Positions 14,280-25,748 of a stretch of 64,000 nucleotides of DNA are shown here, one piece after another. The notes under the pieces were generated by a model. The model worked only from the letters and a program-made list of their open reading frames with translations. It was not told the DNA's origin and did no database searches. The stretch is from Phytoseiulus persimilis (lineage: Eukaryota > Arthropoda > Arachnida > Mesostigmata > Phytoseiidae). Where the stretch lies: assembly GCA_037576195.1 (NCBI GenBank), contig CM075102.1, forward strand, positions 45,938,745 through 46,002,744. The letters are read 5' to 3'. The translations under genes were made by a program, and so were the position numbers. The stretch's first letter is position 1; each line of letters starts with the position of its first letter.

Positions 14280-15926
14280 CTGTCTCAGAAGTGACACAGC
14301 CGTTGCGTCTTAAGTCTACAAATGGACCACTTGCTTTGCCGGCTGACCTACCGACCGAGAAGCGATCTTTTTGGTGGCTGAGGACAGCCTGGTCGAATCC
14401 TACGTGCTACACGAACAGGTGGCGAACGATTGACGGAAAGCTCAACCGGGACTGGAGAGCGAAATTGACAACGTTCCGGAAAGCCTCCACGTGGAACGAG
14501 TCACGAGAGGACACGAAACCACCCCAAGAGGTCAACCAAACGACACAAGGAGTGCCGGGTTCCTTGACGATGGGAAGCTCTTAGACTCAACGTGATTTTT
14601 ATATCTGTGTGGCAGCCGACGGCCTTGCGCCGCAGGAGAGCAGGCTGAGGTTCGTTTGAAGACACAGCACCATGAGACAACTCCTCCTGGACTATTTTCC
14701 CGAACCACTTCCCCGCTGAATATTCAACTCCCGGGACTCGCTCTCAGCTCTAAAGGTTGTTGTTCTCGGATTCACGGAAGAGAAGTCGAATTTCCCCAGC
14801 TCGGAACCTCCTGTAAAGGGGACTCTTATGTTGGGGAGCTTCTGTGCCAGAGGAACAGTCGCTTCCCGACTCGATGGAACGTCTGTGATTGGAAAAATTT
14901 GGAAGACAAGTCCCAAGGCCAGCCTTACCGAATGGGACGGCAGCAGCTCGATATCGGGATTCTTTTTGTCTTGTGACTACCCAGGCTTCCAGGTCAGAGA
15001 GATTCCTCTTCAGTTCCATGGAGAACGATAGCGAGCACCGAAAACCGTGTATTGACAATGAAGCTCCTGCATTTGAACTCTTTCCGCTGATTGTTGTCCG
15101 CGGCAGAGTCCGAGAGAACTGAGCACGACGTCAGGCACAGAGTAGGGGACGGACTGAGAAGCCACGATCTCGCTCGATCCAAGCGAGAACCGTTACTCGC
15201 TGCGCCAGAGCAACATAGTGTTTTGTTGGGGCCGACAACTTTTCGAATGGATTTTCCGTTTTGAAGAACACTTCGCGAGTTCGGAGTCGAGGCAGCATCA
15301 CGAAACACGCTACATGCATTTGCTCTTATGGTCGTGTTTGTGGACACGATCCCTGTTCTCGTGTTCCTGTCTACACGTGGCTTGTTCACCAGGTGACATT
15401 TTGTCTCGGAGGATTCGGGTCGCTTGTACCCGCCCCGCAGCCTGTCCCCCCCTGGCTGACTCTGAAGATTCAGCGTTCAACATCGGGAACAAACACATTG
15501 GAATTCAGGCTGTTCAGGCTACAAGGCGAATGCGATCTCGCGAGGAGCCGCTCAGACGTTAGAATTCAGACGCTTATGGAGAGTTGCGGAATCGGCTCGA
15601 CTGAATGGGCGATGGAGGAGTGGTCAATCATAGCTATGGGCTTTCGAACGAGACCCGAGACTCGGAATTCGAGCACTTTGACTGATGACACCGCCCTAAC
15701 GAATGGCGGAGAGTTTCCGACCGGCGAAGAGCTGATGCAATTCTGATCGATAGCAAGATGAATCTCCTCCGGCTTCTCTTGTCTCTCTTCAATCAGACGA
15801 AATTATGCGGAAATTCCATGCCGGCTCAAATCTTCCGGGAACGGGCCACCCAAGTCTTATCCTGAAACATGTACGCCATCTCGAGCTGCCATAGATTCGT
15901 GCTCCTTGGCGACTCGCTGCTGAGAA

Positions 15927-15930
<4 letters not shown>

Positions 15931-15960
<30 letters not shown>
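15931..15960. repeat. (TC)15 microsatellite
   Basis: Fifteen perfect TC units. A matching (AG)14 run on the same strand is at 46170-46197. Confidence 0.95.
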
Positions 15961-15962
<2 letters not shown>

Positions 15963-16497
15963 GAACGGGTGATAATCTTCAAGAGACACCACAGGTCCTC
16001 GAGAAGTGATGTCGACTTCAAGATGTGCGATGTTTACTCCGAGCTAGTATCGTTCCTCCCTGTGGCTCCATACGCCTTGGATATCGGAAGGCGGAGATCT
16101 CAGCAATGCTGATTCACCCTCACGCTGCGCGCTCTCCTGAACCAAATGAATGGAAATTGGTCACAACGCTCGCTTCCTTTCCTTTTTGTATGGTTCCACC
16201 CCGATCGATGTATTTCGTCGGGGCAACTCGCCACACCCCACCCTACGGAGAAGCCTGGCGGAGCACCATCCTTCAAAAGACGACAGATCCGCTGACTTTG
16301 TCAGACTGTCGAATCATAAATTCTTTTTCTTGGCTTCTTCTTTGTCGTCGTTCTCCGCGCAACTGTATCAGGCGCTCCGCGAGGTGCTGACTAAATTTTT
16401 GCATAATTCCGTACAGTACTACATTTTCCTTCATTCGGCCCATGTGAGCGAAGAGAGTGGTAGTAGCCGACGACTGAGGCGAGGACGAGAGGAAGGA

Positions 16498-16509
16498 GGG
16501 GGGGGGGGG
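16498..16509. repeat. Poly-G tract, 12 bases
   Basis: Twelve consecutive G. Other homopolymer tracts of this kind are at 7697-7707 (C11), 36795-36807 (G13) and 61039-61050 (C12). Confidence 0.95.
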
Positions 16510-17365
16510 CAGTAACAGATACGTTGGAAGCGAAAAAAGCCGAGAAGATGCCTTCGCTTCTATTGGTGGGCCTCGGCGAGCGACCCCTCTGCGAGGAGAG
16601 GTCGAACGACTTTTCGCTGTTTCTATTACCGAGTTCATCCACTAAACGTCTGGAGCATTTTTCATAAGACTCCGTCTTGATTTGGCCGGGTGCATACGAT
16701 TACCGATCAAAGCGAACGGAGGCATGGAATATGCGAGCGGAAAAGATGAAGTGGGGAAGATAAGATTAAGCGTTCCGGATCGAGGCGGTGCGAGGAATGT
16801 TGAGATCTCAGGGAACAGAGTGGAGGCTCCAGAAACCTACAGAAACGATCACCACAGAACTCCGCAAAAACGGCAATGAATATAGGCAAAACGACGCGAA
16901 AAATGTTGGAAGAAAACAGGGTATTGTAGTCGTAGTCGCAGAATGCGGTACTCCGCGTATACATCGGTTTGAGAAAGCATGTGGAAAGAAAGCGTTTTTA
17001 TGGTGACGCCTCGGCGCCGGTGTTCAACATGGGTGCGTAGGCAGAGCGGAGCGCATACACTTGCGCCGCGGTAGGAAAACGGTCGGGCCCTCGGTTTTGT
17101 TGCCTACTCTACATCTGGGGGCGGAAGCACACAGCATTTTATTTCTCGGAAAGGGAAAATGTTGTTCCGATCCTTGCACCGTGGCCCCCTACAACCACCG
17201 CACCTCAATCGATTCGGGAATCTCACCGAAAAACCGAACGTTGATATGCACACGAGTTCAATCTTCAGAATAAGTTCGGGAAGCGTATCCTTGCATTGCG
17301 AAGAACAGTAGCTTTGCGATTGAGGTTTTCCGAGGTCGCTTCCAGTTCCTCGAAGTGTTGCTGCT

Positions 17366-17728
17366 ATGGACGGCGAGAATGCGAATAACTGCTCGCTATC
17401 TGGCTCGCGTTCTCCGAATCCGCGCTACTTGACCCTAGAGAAACGTTTGGAAACTGCGCTCTCCCGCCTCATCGGGTCTTCAGGTGAATCTAGAAAACGA
17501 ATTAACGCTCCGAAATCCGAGGCCGCGAAAATCAGGGGAGTCCTTGTCGAGGCAAAATGCTCCATCTATGTGATCTCCCCGTCAAGAAGAAGCCTTATTC
17601 CCAATAAGCCTAGTTTCCGGGCGGACTCTCGATCCGAACGACTGAACGAACGGCAGCTTCTGTTTTCCGCAAGATCCAAACCAAATGCAACAACGTTCTC
17701 ACTTCTCAAATCCCGTTCGTTGAGATAG
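17366..17728 (+). CDS. Candidate small gene or first exon
   Basis: The ATG sits in a good initiation context (GCTGCTATGG) and opens 120 codons. The first 39 codons look the most coding-like and end at TCTTCAG before a GTGAAT donor-like site at 17484, so this may be a first exon instead of a complete gene. The predicted protein is polar, with no signal peptide, no membrane span and no motif I recognise. An overlapping minus-strand frame (17566-17910) is about as good from codon use alone. Confidence 0.28.
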   Translation: MDGENANNCSLSGSRSPNPRYLTLEKRLETALSRLIGSSGESRKRINAPKSEAAKIRGVLVEAKCSIYVISPSRRSLIPNKPSFRADSRSERLNERQLLFSARSKPNATTFSLLKSRSLR

Positions 17729-18424
17729 CGCACCGGGTTTCTCTTGGTCTCCGAAAGTTCGGAGTTGGTCCCTCTTCTTTCGGTAACGCCTGTTCCGGAG
17801 TCCGGAGGAAGAAAAAGGAACCGGCACAAGAAACGCGGTGGCTCAAACATGACCTCCACGCGGGACAATCTCTGCTTGCCGGCCCATAGTGCCATAGGGA
17901 ACTGTTCCACATTTTTTATCGTTGTAAATAAACATGGCCGCCGCTCTTGTCTGTTCCATTGATCTTTCTTCCCTCTCCGAGCTCTTCGACTCCTTGATCC
18001 GCTTATCTTCGTTAAGTTCAGAACCCCTTACGGCGCCCTTCTCCCCGTGGGGAGCAACACGGTTCCGTCCACTCAAAGTTCCCGATCCAACATCCCTCTA
18101 TCTCTCTCTCTCTCTGAAACTGACGCACTCGAACGAATTTGAAATCTCGACAAAACGCAGGCGGCAAGCGATCATTCCCTCGGACGGATCCAATGAGTTC
18201 CAGCAGCGATCAAAGAGAGCCTGAGGCGTTTGTCTTCGAGAACCCGGATCGGGACCTCGATCACTATTTCCACCCCCGAAGAACCATGCCGAATAGCTCG
18301 GTTCCTCAATATTTCCTCGATTCGAGTCGATAGAAGAACAACCGTGGTTTCTTCGAGTTATATCGGGGGATATTCCTTCATTGATCAGATGCACCTCAAA
18401 CCTGAGCGAAGCATTCAGTGAGAG
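17729..18424. other. Region without a supported gene
   Basis: A short (TC)n run lies at 18101-18115. Nothing else in this stretch is supported. Confidence 0.4.
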
Positions 18425-18697
18425 ATGGGGGAATATATTTACCGTAGGAAGATACCCTCAAGTTCAGAGAGGAGGAGACCTGGCGGAGGTCTGGATAGGA
18501 GGTATCATACCCGGAACTCACTCAAGCGCATACAGCGTGAGACGCTCGATGCTGTGCTAAATTCGCGGCTATCTCACTTAGTTCGTCGCCTCATCGTCGA
18601 CAGCATGACACATGAATTTATGATGTTGTTATCTCTTAATCCTGATCCGGAGCCGCTCGTATCCTGCATCGTTGATCGGTTGAGTTGTCTTGAGTGA
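18425..18697 (+). CDS. Candidate small open reading frame
   Basis: Ninety codons from an ATG with a purine at -3 (GAGATGG). The N-terminus is arginine-rich. The C-terminal half looks helical and leucine-rich (around VRRLIVDSMTHEFMMLL). No domain is recognised, and there is no nearby AATAAA. It could equally be a chance frame. Confidence 0.22.
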   Translation: MGEYIYRRKIPSSSERRRPGGGLDRRYHTRNSLKRIQRETLDAVLNSRLSHLVRRLIVDSMTHEFMMLLSLNPDPEPLVSCIVDRLSCLE

Positions 18698-21600
18698 GCT
18701 AATCTAGGAGGCGACGTGCACTCGAGCAGCTGATCGAGCGGGTGGGCGGCGGAAGGCTCTGCGCTCCTCTCCTCATAGTTTCTCATTTTTTCGCAATATT
18801 TCTCCCGAGCGTTGAGTGAGTCGATGCCGGTGTCGGAGCCTACTCTTTCCCACAGCCTACTCTTGGCGGCATCCGGCTAAAAAGCAGAGGAAAAATAATC
18901 TCTCTCTAACAGTTGAACCCTCTAATAGAAGCATCGGAGCGTTCGGAGCTCAGCGCATGCAACAACTCATGAAGAGACGCATCACACCAAAAAATCTCTC
19001 TCTCGGCGAGAATGAAGCAAGCTCTGTGGAGAACTAGCTTGTCATTTCCTCGAGGACTTTCGGAACATTGGGAAAATGGTGTGAATCCGAGCAACGAGGC
19101 TCGCGCGACGAACGGCGCTTTCGGGGCTGCGAATTCCCTTCGATGAAGGCGACATTTTGTTGAAGAATAAAATGCGCACGTGAGATCGTGCATTCTCTGC
19201 TGGAAACTATGGCGAATCGGACGAAACAGAACCCTCCGTCTCGGTGAGTCTCGCTTCCGGATGGAGAGCGGTCGGGGAACGGGCAGGAGCGGGCGCTAAT
19301 GCAGTTTAGAAGATTGGGAGGACCCCTTCTAACAACATCGGACATCGTGTTCTTCGCTGCCAAAGCAAGTTCAATCTGATGAATTGTTTACTAAGAGCAC
19401 CGAACAGCTTGTCAGCCTCTCACAACTCCACTTGAACTTACGATAGTTGAATCGGAATCGTTGAGCTCGATACCTCAGAGAGAAGCAAAACTTGTTGAAT
19501 ATTCTCTTTCAAACTTTGCGGAGAACCGAGTTTGAAGGTCCGACCCGAGCTCGTCTCCAGGTGTCGGCCTCGAAATCCGCTATGTCGTGCTCGCTACGAC
19601 AGGGTTCGCCTAGATGATCCTGAACAACTCAATCGCTTCCATCGGAGCTTCGAAGTCAACGATTCGCCAATTCCACCCTTTCTCCTCCGCGCATTAAATA
19701 TGCGCAAGCGTAAAAACTATGTACTCGCGTCCCCGTTGTTCTCCGAAACGACACTACGTCTCGATGGCATCGGTTGTCTCGTTCACGGTACTTCAATCTT
19801 TTTTCAGGGGGGCGGGGTTCCCCTCCGAATGCTGAACCGACTTGATTTATGGCAGCCCCCTGGATGTGCAGACTAATACATACCATGAGTCAAGTAGATG
19901 AAGAAAAGAAAGATCGAAGGAAGCAAAATTATTCAGACCTCTGATGTTTTTGTTCGATTGACTGATGGTGTCCGGATATCGGTGCTGCCTTCATCAATCG
20001 AGGTTTCCTTGAGCTCATGTTTGACCAATGAATGAGCATGGTTCCGAGCCACTTGAAACTTTCATTGCGCTCTCTTCGCTAGGCCGAAGTTTTCCGATGG
20101 ATGAGCTCAACTCTGTCTTTCTCGGAACGCGGGGAAAATGGTCTCGGATAGAACTTATTACACCAGAGAACCCGACTTCCTGGTCACAGAGCGAAGTTCC
20201 CGGCATTAATCGAACGAATGGGAAATGTGTAAAATTACGGATCCCGAACGGGCTCTTCTTGAAAAAACGAAGGGGGCGTTTCATCTGAGAATTCGTGCAA
20301 TTCAACTTTTGTAGGAGATGCAGTCTCTGTCTAACGAGCCGGATCATCAACCGGAAATCAACCATGAAGCTGAAATGGAATCCAGGCAGAAAACATGAGA
20401 GTGTTTCTAAGCCGTATGGAGATTCGCACCGCAGACAAATCTCGGGCGAGCAGGAGCTCTAAGTCGTACAAACGATCAGATTGTCCGACCGATCAGAAAC
20501 TACGAAGCGAACGTAGTCAGACGACGAACACGACTCGTGTACGGTGGATTCTTTCTGGCTCGCCGTCTGCTCCGTTACAGCAAACGGAGTCTATTTCCGC
20601 TGCAGACGCAGGATGTCGACGGATCGTCGTTTATCCTGGCGACAGCTGCCCAATGAGGACATTCGGTGCACGATTCACATCCTCGCGTCACTCTGTTCGT
20701 CCTGGCGTCCCGGTTGTGCCCGTCTTCATTAGCAGCCATCTCTGTCTCTCTGTGATACAGCCGTCGGTATTAAAGCTCTTTCTCTTCGTTTCTCACAGCC
20801 CATCCTCTTCTCCTGGCAACTCTTCTGATCGTCCCCCCCTCCCTTCTCCCGTCTCCTGTTCCCTGTTGCGCCCTCGGAAAATCATTGCCCCGCCGGCACC
20901 GCGACCAAATGCACTCCTTGCTCATGAGGATTTCGGCGGAATCCCTCGGAACTCATGGAAATGATCGGCGAGCGAGGCCGGCAGATTCCCATCTCCGGGT
21001 CTCTGTGGTGTACCCGATCTACCCCGATACCAGATTCTCCGGAAGCTGCACGGTAATTGTCCGTAATGGAAGGAAAAGGATTTTCAAGATCAAATATCGA
21101 AAAATGGATGGAGCGAACGAACGAAAAGAGCGGAGCGACCTGGTGAAGTCGGTTCCGGGGAACAGTTCGAGCGGAAAGAAATGATCATTAGTGATCACCA
21201 GCCTCGAGGAACGGAATGATGGGGAGCCTCGTCTCGGAATCGAACACTGCCGTAGTTTTCGCAGGGGCAGTCGAACCGCTCCAGTTCTGTTCCCCTCCAG
21301 TTTCTCTCTACGGGAGGATTAGGGACGAATCGTCCGGGAAAAGAGGCAAGTCTGTTCAAGAATCGCGGATTGTCCGAGAGTAACAATAAAATTCTGAGTT
21401 GCGCTCCGATGAGCTATCGGAAGCTCCGAAACCTGGAAATCAACTTGGGAGGGTCTGCGACGATCTGTGAGCTAAAACGCATCGGCATTGCAGAGCCAAT
21501 TTCGTTCAGCTGCTTCCATGAAGTCCCCCTGCTCCAACTTCCTCCTGCTCATGCAATATTTCCGAGCTGGTTTGCCAAGATAGCGTGTGTCCGCATGTGA

Positions 21601-22224
21601 TTCATATCGGAACGCCATCTTGAAGGCATGGGACCACGTCTGGCACACGGTATGACTGCTCTGTCCACACATTCTCCCATCGAGAGCGGCCGGAGAAATA
21701 GATTGGCAAAGCAAAGCCACCCACCAGTTGACCGAGATATTTCCACACGGCATCCGCGAACTTCAATTTCGCTTTGAAGGACTGGCGAGTCACCCAGCTG
21801 ACCCCGCAGAACGGGACGGGCAGGCCCCTCATGTGTGTTTGGACCCGCGGTGTTTGGAATCCGAAGAACAACATCGTCAACTTAATCTCTTCCGTTCAGA
21901 ACCTCGGTCCGGCTCACAAACAGAAACTCGCGAGGCAATCGATTGGGTCACGCGTTTGAGAAAACGGATATCAGAAACTCTTTTTTTTAACCAGGGAGCG
22001 GGGCTCCAAAGCGGAGTGGAGCAGCTGTCCGTCTGCCCGAAAATAGAGAATCTCTCCGACAGAAAATCGAAGCAATGTCGCCAATCTTGGCTAACTGCAC
22101 TTCCCCTAAGTGGTTCTGCCAGTGACAGATTTCCCCATCGAGTGCCAATTCCTCTATGGACCTTTGCTACATGCTCGTCGATATGTATGCGGGAGGGAAC
22201 CAATCGGCCTGAGACTGTAATACA
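18698..22224. other. Region without a supported gene
   Basis: A minus-strand frame at 21472-21753 reads as cysteine-containing and protein-like, with a hydrophobic start, but its start context is poor and the overlapping frame at 21602-21880 is equally plausible. At 20780-20805 a pyrimidine-rich stretch ends in CTCACAG, a fine acceptor by sequence, but what follows is low-complexity C/T. Nothing here is firm. Confidence 0.35.
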
Positions 22225-22752
22225 TTACACAACGCATAAATAAATATCTTCTTTGGTTTTTTGATCCATGCGCATAACGGTGGCCTGCCGCGTCCGACAA
22301 CCGTCGTTATTCATCAATCCTCCATTCGCATCGGGTTGCCCGAACATGTCTGGGATTTGGTGAAACATTTGGACTTTCCCGAGCACGGTCTTTGGATATT
22401 CCTCCAGTCCCTGGCTCCGCCCGAACCGGAGTTCTGATGGTATAAATGTGCCAGGAGCGTTAAAGTTTCCGGAATATAGCCTCAGGTTGGCCGCCCTTGC
22501 CAGTTTCAGGCGGTTGATTGCCGGCGATGGCAGGGTTCTAGACGATGGTGAGAGTGAATTAAGGTTTTCTCTGACTCTGAGGCATTCCTGTGAGAGCTCT
22601 CTGGACGAGACGCAGTGCAGGAAAACGTTGCGGGGATCAAGCGTCCATCTTGCCTGGCCCCGTTGATGCACTTTTTATAGCATGGCAACTTTTGCATCAT
22701 CGGCAGCCAGCACCGATCGGCTGTGTGTACTACGTAGATGGCCCGAGGCCGG
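22225..22752 (-). CDS. Candidate two-exon protein with an ELRFGR motif
   Basis: The terminal exon is 22225-22537, entered after a good acceptor (CTCTCACCATCGTCTAG) in phase 2 and ending in TAA. A preceding exon at 22672-22752 has an acceptor (CTAAATCTCCAG) and a weak GTGCAT donor, and the phases match (81 bases, phase 2 in and out). The protein is polar and contains FIPSELRFGRS. RFG followed by a basic residue is what an amidated RFamide peptide precursor shows, but a single basic residue and no signal-peptide exon make that only a suggestion. A TATAAAAAG at about 22671-22679 on this strand falls inside the model and is probably not a promoter. I recognise no homologue. Confidence 0.35.
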
Positions 22753-23083
22753 CTGGAGATTTAGGGAGATGAGTGTGTACATAAATACTAGCTGATCTAG
22801 CTGGGCTGCATGCTTGCGCCTTGAGCATGCGTTTGCAAGTATGGGCTTCTTGATGCGCCGTCCGGTCACGGGGCGCGTCGAACTGCGGATCTTCGCCCGT
22901 GATTGACTATTACAAGCGATTGGGTTTTCCCGTAGGTGTGTTGGAAAAGTGTGTGCTCCCCGATAGGCTTGGAAAAACAGATTCCCCCCTAGGGCATCGG
23001 GAGATCCACATCATCCACTGTGCCGAGCCCAGCAGTTTTTCCCCTAGACCCGGCGACTCGGGTCCGATCGATAGTTCGACGCG

Positions 23084-23377
23084 ATGCTTCCGATGTCGCA
23101 CTCGCTCCTCCTTCTTTTTTCAGCCGCTTTCTTCTCCGTCCTGTTTGAATCTCGGAACATTTGGAACGAAGCTAAAAGCCCTCGTTTCGGGGAGCTCTCC
23201 GCGCTGCAACGGGCGTCGTCCGACTCGGAGCATTCGGATTCGACGACTTTCGGCGGATACGCACGGACAGCTCCCGTCGCGTGCTCGAAACAAGATGCAT
23301 TCCGACCCGGAAAAATAAATAATCTTTCCCGCGACCGCAGCGCGATTCCATACGGACACAAAACTTTCGCCCGCTAG
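23084..23377 (+). CDS. Candidate small secreted protein
   Basis: The 97-codon frame starts at an ATG and encodes an N-terminal hydrophobic segment (HSLLLLFSAAFFSVLF) typical of a signal peptide. A polar, serine-rich tail with one cysteine follows. An alternative reading is possible: the stretch coding the hydrophobic segment is also a strong acceptor (CCTTCTTTTTTCAG, exon from about 23124), and another frame from there ends in a TAA embedded in AAATAAATAA near 23317. The two readings cannot both be right. No family is recognised. Confidence 0.32.
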   Translation: MLPMSHSLLLLFSAAFFSVLFESRNIWNEAKSPRFGELSALQRASSDSEHSDSTTFGGYARTAPVACSKQDAFRPGKINNLSRDRSAIPYGHKTFAR

Positions 23378-25302
23378 CCAAGTTCCTCTGGGTAACGGCC
23401 GCGGACTGTTGATGGGAACAATGAATTCCGTCTGACTGCTTCCCGATGCGTCTGCTCGTGCGCTGCTAAACAGCAACTTGTCTGTCCGCTTCGCTCTGAT
23501 TTGTAGTCGCGCGAAATTTCAAGCAGCTGCAAGCGCCGTGCGTTTCCGCCAAACTACCACGCACGTGGGCAGCAGGCCGGCTCTGCCGAACAACCGACGC
23601 TTCCGTATCGTTCACTGATTCCTTCAAAGTGGACGAAACTACCACTCAATAAATGAATTGATCTAGGGACTTGGAGGCGGGCAATAACCACGGGAGAGAA
23701 GGAACGGGGACCCCTTGGGTCGCATCTGACTGGAGTCCAACTGCTATTGAACAAACCGAGAATATTTAAGCGAGGCATTCTCCCTCCGTATACTCCGCTT
23801 TCTTGTAGGTGGTGCGAGAAAACGGAGATTCCCAACGGAGCATCCCTCTTAACCTACCATACCGCTCCGCTGTCCTCCGTCCGTCCGAGTGCATCGACTA
23901 GAAGAGGACAAAGGCCTCGTTTTAATTGAAGTTTGCCTTGCACGCGCATTCGCGTCGGCCACGGCATTAGTCCTTCATCGACTCCGCCGTCGACGTCTGT
24001 TCAAGTACCCTCCACTGATCGACTGAGAATTCGGCTGAGAGCCTTTTGTCTAGAGCGTCCTCAAGGCTCTGATCAAAGGCTCTGCTACCTGTTGGCAACA
24101 CGCGCCAGTTGTCCAGTCGGAGTAATTATTCGAATTCGGAACTCCATCGAACCGGTCCGCCGCGAGCGGCACAAACGAAATTCGTTCCAAACAGCGGAAC
24201 GAGGTCCTCTCGGCGTGGCTATCTGTCTTTCAACGAGCCTGTTCATCTGGATGGTCGTCGTTGGTTGGGCAATGCGTCGACGGTATTTACAACGAATGTG
24301 CAGGCGGCTGCGGGCGCTGATGACATTCCGACCGCTGGGCTGCCATATCTTCTAATGAATTCTCACAACAGGAAACAAGGAAAAGGGGCACGGCTCCCTC
24401 GCCCGCTCCCTCTCAGCGCGGCAGCTCGTCGCCAAAATGAAAACATGCGTATGCACACGCCTCGCTCCTCGGGACAATCTTGAAAGCCTGTTCGCCCGCC
24501 AAGGAGGAGCGTTCTTCATGTGGCGATGGCCTTCTTAGCTTGACTCGAATCGAAAAAAGCGGGCAGGCTCGCAGAGACGAGCTCGGATTCCAAGAATCGA
24601 TCGTTCTCGGAGCACGCACAATGCATCATCTGCGTCTTGAGGAAATAGGCCGCTCGCACGGACGATCGAAATAGATGGCTATCATGATATTCCTGTTGCG
24701 TCGCCGTTGTGTGCACGCGCATGCAATCATCGTGGACCGCGGGAATATCTCCGGAAGACACGAATTCCACGTCGTCAAGACCGGCGAGATTCCATTTTGC
24801 TCCTCCGCGTCTCCCGCTAATTTATTGCCTACCTTAGTGCGGAATTCTATCGCCGAACGAGCCATTACACGAGCGATCATTGAATTGGCTGTGACAATAA
24901 AAGTTTCCCGCCAGGCTGGCATCCGATCAACTACCCTACCTACCGACCGACCAGCGGACCGAACGTCCCAACGGCCAACCGAGAGACCGCTGAACCACAT
25001 TTAATAGTGCGAACGTATTTTCTCCTGTATTACGTCCTTTATGGCAGCAGCGACGTTGTCGACGTCGTAGCGACGGCCCGAAGAATCACCCCAACCCTTC
25101 AGTCGTAGTATGCGGTGAAATTTTGGGGACGAGGTCGAGGAACTTTACGACCGTCCGGGATGACACGGCCGCGTTACACAACATGGTTTCCCATTATTCA
25201 ATAGGCCTCTGGTGCCTGGCTAGCTCCGCTCCCTCGGTGTCCTCGCAGTTCCCGCCCTAAACGACGAACGGAGAAAACACCAACCGCGTATAGAAACTGA
25301 CA
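23378..25302. other. Region without a supported gene
   Basis: An ACCG-type tetranucleotide run lies at 24936-24953. I see only unsupported frames besides it. Confidence 0.4.
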
Positions 25303-25308
25303 TTTATT
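25303..25308 (-). promoter_or_regulatory. Poly(A) signal AATAAA
   Basis: A canonical hexamer on the minus strand, about 120 bases past the stop of the candidate gene at 25428-25748. A competing frame that runs on to 25304 has its TAA stop inside this hexamer. Confidence 0.4.
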
Positions 25309-25427
25309 GCATTCTGTTATCGACCATCAAATCCGAGCATTTTGCGCAGTTGGTTGTCCGTTTTCCTCGTGGCCGCGCACCGGGGCCCGAATAGTGCCCG
25401 TTCAGGGCAAAGCCGCTCCCGCAACAC

Positions 25428-25748
25428 TCAGCCGGAGCTTGCGCCGTTTTCCCCGATAGCCTGACGGACATGGTATCTTGAGGGAGATTCCGGTCGTGTG
25501 GAATCATTTTCGTAGCGCAGACGAGCAACAGGGGCTTTTCTCGGAAGAAGCTGAGCCTGCTCAAGAACGGCGCGATGCAAATGTTCCGAGGTGAATCTAC
25601 GTTCTCTAAGGGTGGCGGCAGTTCCGGTCCCGAAATAATCTCTTTTCAGACTCTCTGCGTTGAGGCCGCTCCAGGCCAGCCGCTCATGTGATTCGCATAT
25701 GATGCTGAGTCGGTCTTCCCACACGTCATTCCGGGTGGGTGAGTTCAT
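25428..25748 (-). CDS. Candidate small gene, function unknown
   Basis: Starting at the first in-frame ATG, 106 codons run to a TGA, and a canonical AATAAA follows at 25303-25308, a plausible 3' UTR length. The protein is charged and soluble, with a probable helical part (around TSEHLHRAVLEQAQLL). It has no signal peptide or membrane span. A second frame on the same strand (25304-25564) contains cysteine pairs and ends inside the poly(A) hexamer, so an alternative last exon is possible. No homologue is recognised. Confidence 0.33.
   Translation of the reverse strand: MNSPTRNDVWEDRLSIICESHERLAWSGLNAESLKRDYFGTGTAATLRERRFTSEHLHRAVLEQAQLLPRKAPVARLRYENDSTRPESPSRYHVRQAIGENGASSG

Larger units (their letters stand above)
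14280..17365. other. Region without a supported gene
   Basis: A (TC)15 microsatellite lies at 15931-15960 and a 12-base G tract at 16498-16509. A plus-strand frame ending at 15746 has a protein-like acidic C-terminus but no splice or poly(A) support. Other frames here look like chance. Confidence 0.35.

Noticed and set aside
22671-22679. TATAAAAAG as a minus-strand promoter
   Set aside because: It falls across the exon end in the splice-consistent model, and no suitable start codon follows at a normal distance.
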